Of a DNA stretch of 64,000 nucleotides, positions 36,806 through 50,003 are shown in pieces. The position numbers and the translations under genes are program-made. This stretch comes from Escallonia rubra (taxonomy: Eukaryota; Streptophyta; Magnoliopsida; Escalloniales; Escalloniaceae). The first letter of the stretch is position 1; each line of letters begins with the position of its first letter. Location: assembly GCA_033065855.1 (NCBI GenBank), contig JAVXUO010003092.1, forward strand, positions 62,001 to 126,000, read 5' to 3'. The notes beneath the pieces were generated by a model. The model was not told the origin of the DNA and made no database searches. It saw nothing but the letters and a program-made list of their open reading frames with translations.

Positions 36806-39800
36806 ATGGATCAATTAACCGGTTCAGATGAAATAGAGTCCATGAAAATTGAGCTTTCAGAAATAGGAAGAACTTTGAGTTCACCTTTTCAGCATCGCAC
36901 CTGTAACTGCCTAAGCAGTTCTGCTTCAAGCGCTGCAAATGAGAACGCGGATGGTAAAGGTGCCCGAAAATGGTCTGAGATTGAGGGACTGCCTGCCTCT
37001 AAAAGATTAAGGTCATCTTTGTTTGATGAAAATGATGCAGGCAGTGGCAAAAGAAAACGGGTAGTTGATGTTACTAAGCTCGGTGCTTTGGAAAGGCGTA
37101 TGTTTGTTGAGAAGCTAATCAAACATATTGAAAGTGACAACCTTCACTTGTTGCAGAAACTCTGGAGAAGAATAGACAGGTCATCGATATTTTGCTTTTG
37201 ATGCCAATAAGTAAAATAATCACAACTACGTTTATACATTTAAAATATAGCTTTCAATCTAGGTACATAGGAGATAGAGTTGCACATACATGGCTCAAAC
37301 CCATACCTCCATACCTAAAGAGATTATCTGTTTCATTCCAGTTCCCATGCCAAGAGCAAGAGATAATACCAGTCCCAAAGTTTACAATGTTACACTTCAC
37401 GTGACAGTGATGTGCTCTATTACGTTGCTACTTATATAAAGCTTTTTATATTCTGATGTATATGCTACACATCTCTGTTTGACCATGTCTCTACATTTTC
37501 CCTTGATTTTGACTTTTAAAGCATGTATGGATGAGTTTTTGAGTTGAATTTTCAGCTGATTATGGCAGAGTTGGGGTCAAAATGCCCGCGGTGGAGGTGA
37601 GATACAAAAATCTCTGCTTGGAAGCAGAATGTGAGGTAGTTCATGGCAAGCCCGTCCCCACTTTGTGGAATTCTCTCAAAAGCTTTCTTCCTGTAAGTAC
37701 CTGAACTTTCTTGAAGTGCATGTAGAGCTTTGACCACAAAATTCCCCACAATTAGAACCTAGAAAGAGTAACCGTGGGTTTTAATGGTCGAGAGCTGACA
37801 AAATAAACCAAACTTAATTACTATAATATTTCCAATTGAGGTGTATATACCGTGACCAACTTCCAGTTTCACATCTGTTGACCAGTCATATGTGTAAGAC
37901 TTGGTGGATTATCCTTGGCATTCCAGCAGGCGACAGCATGTACCTGGTTGTAGTTTTAAGTGTCTCAAACTGAGTATTTATAAGCTTGTTTTCCTGCATT
38001 TATGCTTTTATGGTTATTAGATTAGAGGGCCTTTGGCCACTTGTATATGTAGAACAACAGCTAACATTAACCAAGTAAATATTCTGTATTGCTATTTGTG
38101 GGTTGCTAATCTGATTGGTAAATCTCTTTTGCCTAGAGCCGCATTTCCTGTGGTAGTTACTTACTGTAGTTCTTGAACTGATCTGCTCCTTTAACAGGAT
38201 ATTGCCAAGCTCCCAGGTATAAAGTCAAAAGAGGCCAGCATAACCATTATTAGTGATGTCAGTGGTATCATTAAGCCCGGAAGGTAGGCAACAAAAGCTT
38301 GATTTAAGAATTCAACTAAACAAAGCCTTATTATTATGCTTTTGGCAAGTAACAATTCTCTATTCCAACTATGTAGTAAAGCACTGCACGTTTCTTTTTG
38401 ACCTAATTTGCGTTTTTTGCCCCCTATGCATGTCTTGCTGCTGAACCCTGGACTTCTGTATACATCCAACTTCCGAACAAACTCCGTTGAAATGCAATGA
38501 TTTACCTTGTAATATTTTTTGCAAATGACCAAAGCAATAAAAAATTCTTTATATATTTCTTTTTGGTACTTACTCCAAATTCCACGTGTTTGTTTCTGGT
38601 TTTATTATGTTGCTTCATCCTAGTTTTCGATATGCTTATCTGCTGAAAACAATTTGTGGATACTCGCCATCTCATTTAAAACATGCACTTTTGCTTTAGA
38701 AGTCGGTACAGTCCAGAAATCCAGAGCCTCTGATTCTGGTAGTGATTGATCACTTTGAACTCTTTAAAGCCAAACTAACCAAACTGCATATGCTTTAACC
38801 TTCTATACTGTATTATAACCTTCATATTGGATGCGCGTGATTATGGGTGTATACTTATCTCTGAAGAAAATCTGAAACATTTCCTTGATTTTCAGTCACT
38901 GCTTAGAATATGTATTACTCGGCCCCTTCCTTTTTCATTTGCTGTTAGTGGGGAAGGAATGGATGATTAGTAATTCTTTCACGAGTCGAATAACTGATGG
39001 AAGACGTTTAGTACGAAAACTCGATTAGAATGTGAATCCAGCTGACGAGAAGTTGTTTTACACCCTCATAATTCTCCCATTTAGTCGACCTATAAGTATA
39101 GATCTGGTTCAAATATTTCTACTCTTATTATATATCTTTAATTAGGAAAGCTTCTCTTTTGATAGAATTCCCGACTAATTGTTATCTAGTTTATCTTGGT
39201 ATTAGGGTGATCTAATAATTTACTTAAGTAGGCTTATCTTTTTTGCAGACTGACTTTACTGCTCGGTCCTCCAGGGTGCGGGAAAACGTCTTTAATGAAA
39301 GCACTCTCGGGAAACCTAAATAAAGCTCTCAAGGTTTCCTATCTTTCTTCATGCTTTATCTTCTACCCATTTTTACCTTTACAGACAATCTATGTTGTAA
39401 ATACCGATGATACGCAATAGTTTATAAGCCAAATAGACATGCATGATTGACTAGAACAAGCAAAAAGGTACAAATAGTATTGATCAAATTTGACTTTCAT
39501 CTGAAGTCACCTTTTAATAATTTCTGGTTCCAAATATTATTTGGAATGGAAAAATCCTATATGAAACTTGTGCCATTCTTTCTAACAGATGACAGGGGAA
39601 GTTTCTTACAACGGGTACAAACTGGAAGAGTTTGTGCCCCAGAAAACTTCTTCATACATAAGCCAATATGACATACATATGCCAGAGATAACTGTGAGGA
39701 AAACGCTTGATTTTTCGGCCCGCTGTCAGGGAGTTGGAAATCGTGCAGGTATTCCCGAATTAACACAATTATTTTCTCACCTATGAACTCTTAAAGTAAT

Positions 39801-42800
39801 ACTCTTACGTCATTTACCGTGTGTGCAGAGATTATGGCTGAGGTCAATAGAAGGGAGAAAGAGGCAGGAATTATTCCGGATCCAGATATAGATAATTACA
39901 TGAAGGTACTCATAGCATTTATGTTCTTCTGCCTGTCCACGTTGTTAAGTAATTTGCTTGTTTCCTGAAGGATTGAATCTTTGTTAACCAAAATACTATG
40001 AATTCATGGGCCTTTGAGAATTTTGATTGAAGTGCTATCTCTTTGGATATGGCATGGTGATGGACATGACGTACCTATATGTTTGAAATTGGTTTTGTTT
40101 GACATGCTTTTGATTGTTGTTCTTCTGTTTAATAAAAATGGAGAAGTCCTGAAGAACGTAAGATCTGCTTTTTAATCTGAAGTTTCAACTGAAATTTTAG
40201 CTTGGAGATACTGCTGAAGATAAGAGTGATGAAACCTGCACAACTTCACCTGCAAAGTAATTTAAGATGGTAGGAAGAAACTTGAACTGCGGTAACTGGC
40301 TTAGCACGCATTTGCTTCCTATTATGAAACTGTTGGTAGGGTATACCAATGTTTGATCCGGCCCCTGCTGTGCTGTGGAAAATCAACTGAAGTGTATCTG
40401 GCTACATTAAAAAAAATTTATCATTGAATTCTAATATCTGTAGTTGCAAAGTATTTGTAGCCACCAAAAAGTGCCGCTAAAGGGTCCGCAGCATCCTTGC
40501 CGTGCTTTTAGCTACTGCATGGGTCCAGTTCTCATATTTGAATTTTAAAGTTGATAGGGAAACTGTTCAATTCACACAAGTATATCAGATGACATGATAA
40601 TAGAGTAATTCTGGTCAACGTGGATGCAACATTTATTTTCTCAACTACAACTTATATATTCTATGAGCTTCAGATTGTTAAATGTGCCTTGCATCTGGTA
40701 ATACATGAAATATACTGTAAGTGAAGCAGGAGTTATTCCTAGAATGAATGGCATGTACAAGCTAAACGCATGCATACTAGATGTTAACCTGCAATCTAGT
40801 ATACAGTTTGCATACGCCTACCAATTTTACCAAACCTAACCTGAGAAATTGAGGAAGAATTACTAGAAAGAATTGAGGGTGATTTGGCACAGTACTGTAG
40901 TGGTGTTGCTTCAGAGTCTCCGACGTGTTACAGAGACCATAATGACAATAGGCTTAACCAGGGCCCAGTTAAGATCCTGGTTGAGAAATTATGGTCATGT
41001 CTCCCATTCCTTATGGTTAGACATAGCGGGGGATTTAGCCGTTGCAATGCAACTGACTGTGCAACATGGAGAGGTCATTATTAGCATTCTCTCAGGGTCT
41101 TTATCTTGTGAGCTTACGTCTTGTACTCTTTAACTAGTGATTAATCATTTTTAATTTCTTTTGTGGCAAGTAACCATGTTTCTATGATCACAGGCAATTT
41201 CCATTGAAGGATAAAATGTAAACCTTCAGACAGACTACATTTTGAAGGTCAATACTCTCTTGCTGATTTTGAGCTTCTTTGCTATAATTCATGTCTGGAC
41301 AGCAGATTATCCATTCATAATTGATAAACTTCTCATATTTGCTGTGGCTTCTCAGATTCTTGGCCTTGATTCTTGTGCTGATTCACTTGTTGGGGATGCC
41401 ATGAGAAGAGGTGTCTCCGGTGGTCAGAAGAGAAGATTGACTACAGGTAGTTCCAATGCCAAAGCTTGACTGGTTTGGCCGCTAACAGACCTCACCATCT
41501 ACATAATATGTGGTACATGTCCATGGATATTGTTCCTACAACTGTGCAACTTTCAACTTCAATGACATGGCGTTGAATTTTATTGTATGATCCAAATTGG
41601 ATAGTAATGTAACGGTATCTTGCAGGGGAGATGATTGTTGGTCCCACAAAAGCTCTATTTATGGATGAAATATCAAATGGCCTAGACAGCTCTACCACAT
41701 ATCAAATTCTTGCTTGTATTCAACAGCTGGCCCATATAACAGATGCTACTGTACTTGTCTCACTTCTTCAGCCGGCACCTGAAATTTTTGATCTCTTTGA
41801 TGATATTATTTTGGTGGGAGAAGGGAAAATTGTGTACCATGGACCACGCAGTCAAGCTTTACAATATTTTGAGTGTTGTGGGTTTAGGTGCCCCGAAAGT
41901 AAAGGGATATCTGACTTCCTCCAGGAGGTGACTTCTTAGGGCTTGTGTTACGTCTAATGTATTTCAGTGGCATAGTAATCGACGTTTTGGTCTCTGCACA
42001 GGTTGTTTCAGGAAAAGACCAAGCAAAGTACTGGAACAGAAATAAACAAGTTTGCAGTTACACGTCCGTCGATATGTTATCTAGGAAATTCAAGGAGGCC
42101 CATTTAGGGAAGAAGCTATACACGGAGCTGTCTAAGCCATTTGTGAAGTCACAGAGCCATAAGAATTCGATTTCATTCAGCATGTATACTCTTTCTAAGT
42201 GGGCACTATTTAAAGCTTGCATGTCAAGGGAATTTCTTCTTCTGAGGAGGAATTATTCCGTCTACTTAGTCAAATTGGTCCAGGTTACACTCAGTGCTTT
42301 TGTTTGTATAAGGATATGTTATGATGTTGGCATTTCCTTCCTCATTATTCGTAACTATTGATGTGAAAGTTTATATATTATTTACATCTTGGACACTCAA
42401 CTTTTGAAATGGGGTAATAGATTTTCTTTTATGCAGCTTGTCATAGTTGCATTTATCATGATGAATGTGTTTTTGCGAAGACGGATGGATGTTGATGTTG
42501 TTCATGCAAACTATTATCTGGGCGCTCTGTTCTACTCTCTCGTTGTTCTATTAGTTGATGGATTTCCAGAGTTGTCCTTGACTGCTGCAAGACTTCCAGT
42601 GTTCTACAAGCAGAGGTAGCTATACTTCTACCCAGCTTGGGCATACACAATTTCAGCTGCCATTGTTAAGATTCCTCTTTCATTTTTGGAAGCTCTAGTT
42701 TGGGCATCTCTAACATATTATGTCATTGGGTACAGCCCTGAGGCAGGGAGGTGAGTCTCACACAAAAGTGCTTTGATTTTGTTCCTCTAATAGCTCGTAG

Positions 42801-45800
42801 GGTTTGCTCCAAATGTACTAATTTTTTCGGCTATGTTTTGTTCATTCAAGTTATTTGATAGACTAATCTTTGGTGACAGCAGGGAATCTCTCTCTCTCTC
42901 TTCCCACCCCCCCCCCTCTCTCGCTATTTATGTGATATATATAATTGAGTGTAAACACGTATGTGTACACGCACACACAGGCACATGCAGAAACACTCAG
43001 ATGAGGGGCTTGTTCTTCTCAAAATAAGCGTAGATTAGCTAATGGAGGTATTCACTTGTCTGAGAACCAGTAACACGTGAACCAATTCAGACCAAGACCA
43101 TAATTTACGCGCAAGCACGCGCGCGTGACCATACATAAAGAGAGAACAGTATGTTAAAAGTATCAAAAGGACTAACTTCTACCATTGCTCTTTTTTCGTA
43201 GGTTTCTCTGCCATTTCATTCTTCTGTTTGCAGTTCACTTGACATCAATATCCATGTATCGTTTCTTGGCATCAGTTTTCCAGACTGTGGCTGTATCTAG
43301 GACAGCTGGTTCTTTCACAATATTTGTTATCTTATTATTTTGTGGCTTCATTATCCCAAAAGGTACAGCTCTCATAGTCCTAGCTCTTGCTTTAATTAAT
43401 AAATTTCCCACATGATGAACTTAACCGGTGTTATTGTTTGCAGCCTCAATACCAATTTGGTTGAAGAGGGGATTTTGGTTTTCTCCACTGACATATGGCG
43501 AGATAGGCCTGACTCTAAATGAATTTCTTGCTCCACGGTGGCACAAGGTAAGTGTCTAAAAGCCTGACTTATCTGATCCACGGCCGTAAATGAGCAGGAT
43601 GAGAAGCTTGGGAGCTCTTCTCGGCTCGGATTAGGCCTTAGTAAAAGCGTGTTTAGCTCAGCCTGGCTCATTTATGCACTTGAGTAGACACCAAGCATTC
43701 ACGTCGGGTCATCTACTCGACAAACTTGGATCAGCCCGTTCTACTTTCTTTCGTTAGCAAGAATTGAGCTCAGGAATAGTTGAGGTTTCAGTTCTTGAGT
43801 GGAGCTCAAGAATTGAAACCTCTTTTGTTTATCGAGCTGAGCGCATCTGGATTAGTTCTGAAAATAGTTGAGCTCTACCTGAATGAAAGCTTGTTTTGTA
43901 TTTTACCTCACCAACTTGGAGCAAGCTCATCATTGCTCGATACTTGTGCAGCTCAACTGCACTAAGGAACTTGTACACCATAATAATAATCTCTTGATCA
44001 TATGCTCCTATAGCAGTGAATCCAGTAGAGGTTTACTGGTGCTCTTGATAGGGCCATATGACATCAGACAACTTGTCGTCTGGTCATCCGTGTTAGACAT
44101 GGAATGGTGCAGCTTGGAGCTTGGTGGCTAGATTTTTTTTTGTTCCCGTGTATGACATTGCAAAAGTGCCTATTGGATTTGAATTAGGACTGGGGACAAC
44201 TAACAAATGATTTGACTTAAACAAATACTGCTACTTATTCTGATCAATCATATTGAGATAGAAGCTCATTCATATGTTGATGATCATTCTCTGCTGTTCT
44301 TTCTTTATCTAGGTGCTGCCAACAAAGAAAACTGTAGGGCTTGAATTCCTTGAAAGTCGTGGGTTGGACTTTGACGAATACTATTATTGGATATCACTTG
44401 GTGCCTTATTCGCTCTAATTATATTCTTTAACCTTGCGTGTACCTTGGCGTTAAGCTTCTTAAACCGTAAGTTCATTTTTCTAATATGTCTACTTAAAAT
44501 TAGCAAATATTTATATGTTTGTTTTTCATTTAATGCATCCAGCTCCGGGTTCTCATGCTATTATCTCAAATGAAAAGCTCTCACAATTGCAAACAAGCAA
44601 AAAATCTGCCAGCTTTGTGCATGTTGAAGAAGTTTCTAGAAATTCTCCTCCCAACGCTGTTACAGAACCTTATAAAGGTCCGGAATTCTTCTCCTCTTTT
44701 TCATTTTTTTTATTCCCACTTCTCTTCATTCCAATTCCATCATTGTTTTTGCCCTGAACTATATATAAGGACGTCCCCCTCTTGTTTTACAGGCAGAATG
44801 GTTCTACCTTTAGAGCCGGTCACTGTTGTGTTCCAAGATGTGAAATATTATGTTGGCTCATCTCTGGTAATGATATTGACCAATCTCACCTAAATCTTAG
44901 GTGGCTGTAGGGTATCATGATACATTCAGATCAAATCACGTGGGTAGTTCTGTCCTCCTTTGTTTTCAGATGGGACAAAACCTCCAACTTCTATGTGGTA
45001 TTACGGGTGCATTAAGACCAGGTGTTCTCACAGCATTGATGGGTGTCAGTGGATCTGGGAAAACAACGCTTATGGATGTTCTTGCTGGTAGAAAAACCAG
45101 TGGCACAATTGGAGAAATTAGAATTGGAGAGTACCCTAAGGTTCAAGAGACATTTGCGAGGATTTCGGGTTACTGTGAGCAAACTGACGTACACTCTCCA
45201 CAACTCACTATAGAGGAATCGCTGATTTTTTCTGCTTGGCTACGTCTTCATCCTCGAATTGATTCAAATACTAAATCTGTATGAACAATATCGAAAGCTG
45301 TATTCACTCCGGTGGTGTGCCGTGAATTTGGATACTTCATCTATTTGACTGGTCCAACTATCTTTTTGCAGGAATTTGTGAAGGAAGCCCTCGAGATCGT
45401 TGAGCTTGATGGGATAAAAGATTCCTTGGTTGGCATTCCTGGCGTGAATGGGGTATCAACTGAGCAACGCAAGCGGCTAACGATTGCTGTGGAGCTTGTT
45501 GCTAACCCCGCTGTTATTTTCATTGATGAACCTACAACTGGATTGGATGCAAGAGCCGCCGCCGTGGTCATGCGAGTGGTGAAGCATGTGGTTGATACAG
45601 GCAGAACAGTTACGTGTACCATCCACCAACCCAGTATCAATATATTCGAAGCATTTGATGAGGTACAGTATTATTGAGTAACTCCTATAAGGCATCATTT
45701 CATACAACAATTACGACATCTCATACAACAATTATTTTGGCCAATGATGTATAATCAATCACGCGAAGTTAAAGATACAGGCAGAACAGTTCTGTACCAT

Positions 45801-48800
45801 TCACCAATCTAGAATGGATATATTTGAAGCATTTGATGATGTACAATGGTGATTGAGTAACTCCAATAAGACATTTCATACAAAAATAAATTTGGCCAAT
45901 GACGTATAACCTTTTTTTTTTTGGTGCAAATGACGTATAACCAATCAAGTGAAGTTAAAAACTACACTATGTGCACTAGTAATATCTGTATAGTGAGTGC
46001 TTAGCTCTAGAACAAACTTTGCAATTTATTATTTTCAGATGATACATTGAAAAAATCCCAAAACCTGATAAACATTCTTCAAATTTTTGGTATGTAAGAC
46101 TGTTAGCTCGATGCAAAAATTCTTTTGTTAATGAGTTTAATGCTTCATTAGTCGGAAAGTCCAAGCCCCACGATTAGCCAGTGTATGTATGTCTTTTAAT
46201 TGATTTATGATATTATTAGCTGCTTTCCATACATGAGTGCCCGTTTGTTTGTTTGTATCTCTAGTACTCATATGACCTTGTATTGAAGATGTTATGTATC
46301 TACGTATGACTGGTTTAGTTCTGATAGTAGGTTCACGTACAACTGTTCAAGGATAGGAGGTTTCCCAATTTCTTGTTATTGATGATGCTGGATGATACCA
46401 ACCACCACATATTATTGACAAATATAGATTCCGAAGCTCTCCTCCATCCCTTTGGAGTTGAATTTTAGGTCTTATCGTATATCATAGATATTGTCCTAGG
46501 AAGCACGTTTAAAACTGTTTATAGTTTATGCATCATCAAACTCTACAGATGCTTCGTACATATCCAAAAATCTGTTGCTTGATATTTACTTCGAACTCAT
46601 TGCAGTTGATTCTGTTGAAAACTGGTGGGCATGTCATATACTCTGGACCACTGGGCCAGAAATCAAGTAGAATCATTGAATACTTTGAGGTCAGTTTGTC
46701 ACACCAGTCATACACGTCATTTGCTTTTTCACATACTATTTGTTTCATGCATGTGGAATTAACAATGATTTACACATCATTACAGGACATCCAGGGGGTG
46801 CCGAAGATAAGAAATAACTGCAATCCAGCAACGTGGATATTAGATGTCACTTCTACAACTGCAGAAGCTGAACTTTAGATTTTGCTCAAGTTTATAAGAC
46901 TTCTGCTTTATATGAGTGAGTTCTACTTCCAAGCACATATTTGCGTATGGTCCGTTGTGATTTTTTGACAACTAATCTAGTCCAACTTCTCATGACTTCT
47001 GCTTGTCTACTTTGGGCATATGTCAATAGTGATCCCACATACCTGCATATAGGATCCATATATATGCTTTTCTAAATGGCATATACGAAAATTTGAATCG
47101 CATGTACTACCAATGCCTTTTCCTCGCCATGACTCTGAGCCTCCGCAACCTTCTGTTACTTGAAGCTTTGTCCCACTTAAGTCGGCTTGCTTGAGTTTGT
47201 CTCACTATTCCTCTGTAAAGAAGTTCTTATAACCTTGTAAAACCACAAGCTACAATACTTTTCCTTGATCGTAATCTAGTTTTATAGGTTTGTTCTTTCC
47301 ATTTCATCACCCTTCCTTGATGCACCTGCTTGCCTTTAGTGTACGTATGCAAGCCATTTTGGTGGGTATGTTTTGTTCACATACATCTTTAGTTGGTGCT
47401 ATACGTATTTATGTCACAATTAGTCCATTGATGTTTAGCATTTCACTTTTATCTTGTGAAGATGCTTGTTAGTTGTCCATTACTTTACGTCTTTATCTTA
47501 CCTGGACTGTGGCAGCAGTAATATGGAACGTTCACATTTTTCAATATCTATTTAACAGCAATGGAACATATATGATGAAAATGACCTACGGGGAACGAAA
47601 ATATTTTTGACCCTAAAACGATTTACTGTGCACAGGTTTCGTTCTTTCTCTTGTTTACTTAATATTAATTTATATTTATAATTTTCCTGGACGTGGAGAG
47701 AACCTGAATTATTTGGAGTCATTTACAAATGAAAGAAATAGCTATATTTTCAATTCCTCACTAGTACTACAAGCTAATTTCCTATATCTAAGGCAACTTT
47801 CTCCTAAATTTAATGGCTGTCAATTGACTACTCTCGGCCCTGTCAGGTCAACTAAGATTGTCACTGACTCATTACTGTTCTGTGGTTGGCGTTGGAGGTT
47901 TAACAAATCTATAATGATTAAGTTCGCACAGTTTGTGGATGGCTGGGCTTCTTGGTTTATTTATGACGTTGCTTAAAATTTCTGTCACCAATGGTGTGGT
48001 CGGTTATATGGCATAATTCCTTACATTTGGTTTCTGCTGCTATTCTGATTTAGGAGCAACAGAGATCTAGTGAAGAGATTGTGTGAACTGCCAGCGGGCT
48101 CAAAGCAGTTGTATTTTCCAACCCGCTTTTCACAAAATGGTTGGGGACAATTCAAATGCTGCCTCTGGAAACAGCACTTGTCTTATTGGAGAAGTCCTTC
48201 ATTCAACTTGATTCGTTGCGTTTATATCCTTGTTGCAGCTGTACTATTCGGGCTACTGTTTTGGGATCAAGGAAGGAAAATGTAAGTGAATCAAATTCAG
48301 GTTAGCCTACATTTACCTCGTAATCACATGAAGACAGTAGAAGCTTACGCAGCCTATTCTAATAGTGATATCTGTTTGCCAATCTTATACCTGCATATGG
48401 TGCAGAAGTGTAAAACTCTTTTTCAAGTTTCAAAGTCCTAGCTCTGATACTCGAGTTCTTTGTAGCACATATATCCCGAGGCTTTCATTAAGGTGATATG
48501 TAGCATGAGACAATAAGTTGAAATACTCTGCAAAACAGCCTGATTACAAAAATTAACTATTCCTGGGAGTTGAAGTGTTGTTCGAGGAGGAGCTATAGTG
48601 AATTGAAATGCAATGTTCTGCCTCCTTCACTCTGCTGGTTAATTTTTCAGCTCAATTTATATGTTTATAGGTCATATGTCAAAGAGCTTGCTTGATTAAC
48701 TGGTTAGATAGACACATTAAAGAGCAAACACAATATAGGCTGCATTTTAGACGATACTTGGTATCTTTTGTTGTAAATAGAAAACATTCACAAATGCCTC

Positions 48801-50003
48801 TTTCTTTGCGCTTAATCAGCTCCCATATTTTCCTTGAAAAGGAATCCCTTTCCCCGTCTAACATTCCTACCTATTCTTCTTCTTGTGTAGAAATAATCAG
48901 CAGGGTTTCTTCAATATAATTGGTTCATTGTACGTTGCTGCAATCTTCTGTGGGATATGTAATTCCTCTTCTGTTTTACCCTATGTCGCCACAGAGCGAA
49001 CAGTTGTGTCTCGGGAAAGATTTGCTGGGATGTATGATTCGTGGGCTTATGCACTTGCACAGGTATAATATTCTTGTAGACTTGCTGAGTTTATGAGATG
49101 CTGCTTGATTAGGTCAAGGGCTATTGGAATATAGCATCAAAATGAACCTCATTCTTCCAAACTTTCCCAATCAACTGTTATAAGTATCAGTGACAACTCG
49201 AAAAGCAGAGTTTTTATAATCCGTCCAAATACCAAGGCATCTCGAAATGAAACTCCATGGTATCCCCATTTTTTAAGCATAAATTCAAGTAGCTTTGTGT
49301 TTCTTCTTAGTTATTGAAATGCTTGTTTGGCTCCATAGGTGGCAATTGAGGTTCCTTACCTCCTTGCGGAATCACTAGCATTTGTGATCATCACTTATTC
49401 CATGATTGGGTATTATTGGTCAGCTTATAAGGTTTTCTGGTACTCCTACTCCATCTTCTGTACGTTGCTGAACTTCAGTTATCTGGGGATGCTGCTTGTT
49501 GCGGCGACACCAAGCTCTGCAATAGGTGCAACCCTACAGTCTTGCATTTACATGATGTTTGCCCTTTTCTCCGGGTATATAGTTCCTCAACCGGTAAGCT
49601 ATCAATGTCCTTGTTGTTCAACTTCTTGTTAGTTGATTCGTGAATAACCTTAACACGTCATAATTTCCATGAGCTAAGTGGTATTCCTGCGTGAAGAGAT
49701 ATTGATCCAACCGTCCTATTTTTTTTCATATTGCAGCGAATTCCCAAGTGGTGGTTATGGCTCTATTATCTAACTCCAACATCTTGGACACCAAATGGCA
49801 TGCTTACATCCCAGTATGGAGATGTGGACAAGGAGATCATGGTATTCGGAGAAATGAAAACTATCACAGCCTTTCTAGGAGATTACTTTGGATTTCACCA
49901 TGACCACTTACCTGTAGTCGCTGTTGTTATGATCCTACACCCCATTCTTTTGGCTTCCCTGTTTGCATACTGTATTGGGAAGTTCAATTTCCAGAGGACT
50001 TGA
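36806..50003 (+). pseudogene. PDR-type full-size ABCG transporter (ABCG30/42/43-like), disrupted copy
   Basis: Exons: 36806-37179, 37569-37692, 38198-38283, 39249-39333, 39589-39748, 39829-39905, 41194-41247, 41356-41446, 41626-41927, 42002-42283, 42437-42750, 43202-43362, 43444-43547, 44313-44466, 44543-44677, 44793-44866, 44970-45278, 45372-45662, 46606-46689, 46786-46915, 48054-48281, 48891-49062, 49339-49593, 49737-50003. The order is NBD1 (Walker [10 protein letters not shown], signature VSGGQKRRL, Walker [13 protein letters not shown]), TMD1, NBD2 ([26 protein letters not shown]), TMD2 ending FGFHHDHL and KFNFQRT. The family exports hydrophobic compounds across the plasma membrane. Three lesions break it: TAA at 41212-41214 (exon 7, CAA in the sister gene), TAG at 42617-42619 (exon 11, GAG in the sister) and a 4-base loss near 46875 giving TAG at 46876-46878. 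Exon 17 also lacks eight codons. All splice sites look intact. Without the lesions it would encode about 1438 aa. Transcripts may still be made. Confidence 0.88.
45594..45959 (+). repeat. 180-bp tandem duplication copying the end of exon 18 into intron 18
   Basis: The block 45594-45773 (GATACAGGCAGAAC... to GCGAAGTTAAA) contains the last 69 bases of exon 18 plus its donor and adjoining intron. It recurs at 45774 to about 45959 with substitutions and small indels. The exon part of the second copy has lost two bases (ACAGTTCTGTACC), so it is out of frame. A further short repeat (TGACGTATAACC) and a T run follow. The downstream PDR gene shows no such duplication. Confidence 0.85.

Noticed and set aside
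41194-41247. Rescue of the first PDR copy by skipping exon 7
   Set aside because: Exon 7 is 54 bases with phase 0 ends, so skipping would remove the TAA in frame, but the TAG in exon 11 and the frameshift in exon 20 would remain.
43548-44312. GAGCTC/GGCTC-rich sequence in intron 13 of the first PDR copy, possible insertion
   Set aside because: Intron 13 of the second copy has a similar length (about 800 bases) and no clear inverted ends or target duplication were seen.
45341-45640. Minus-strand frame of 99 codons (and 61813-62094 in the second copy)
   Set aside because: Both are antisense shadows of PDR exon 18, conserved only because the coding strand is.
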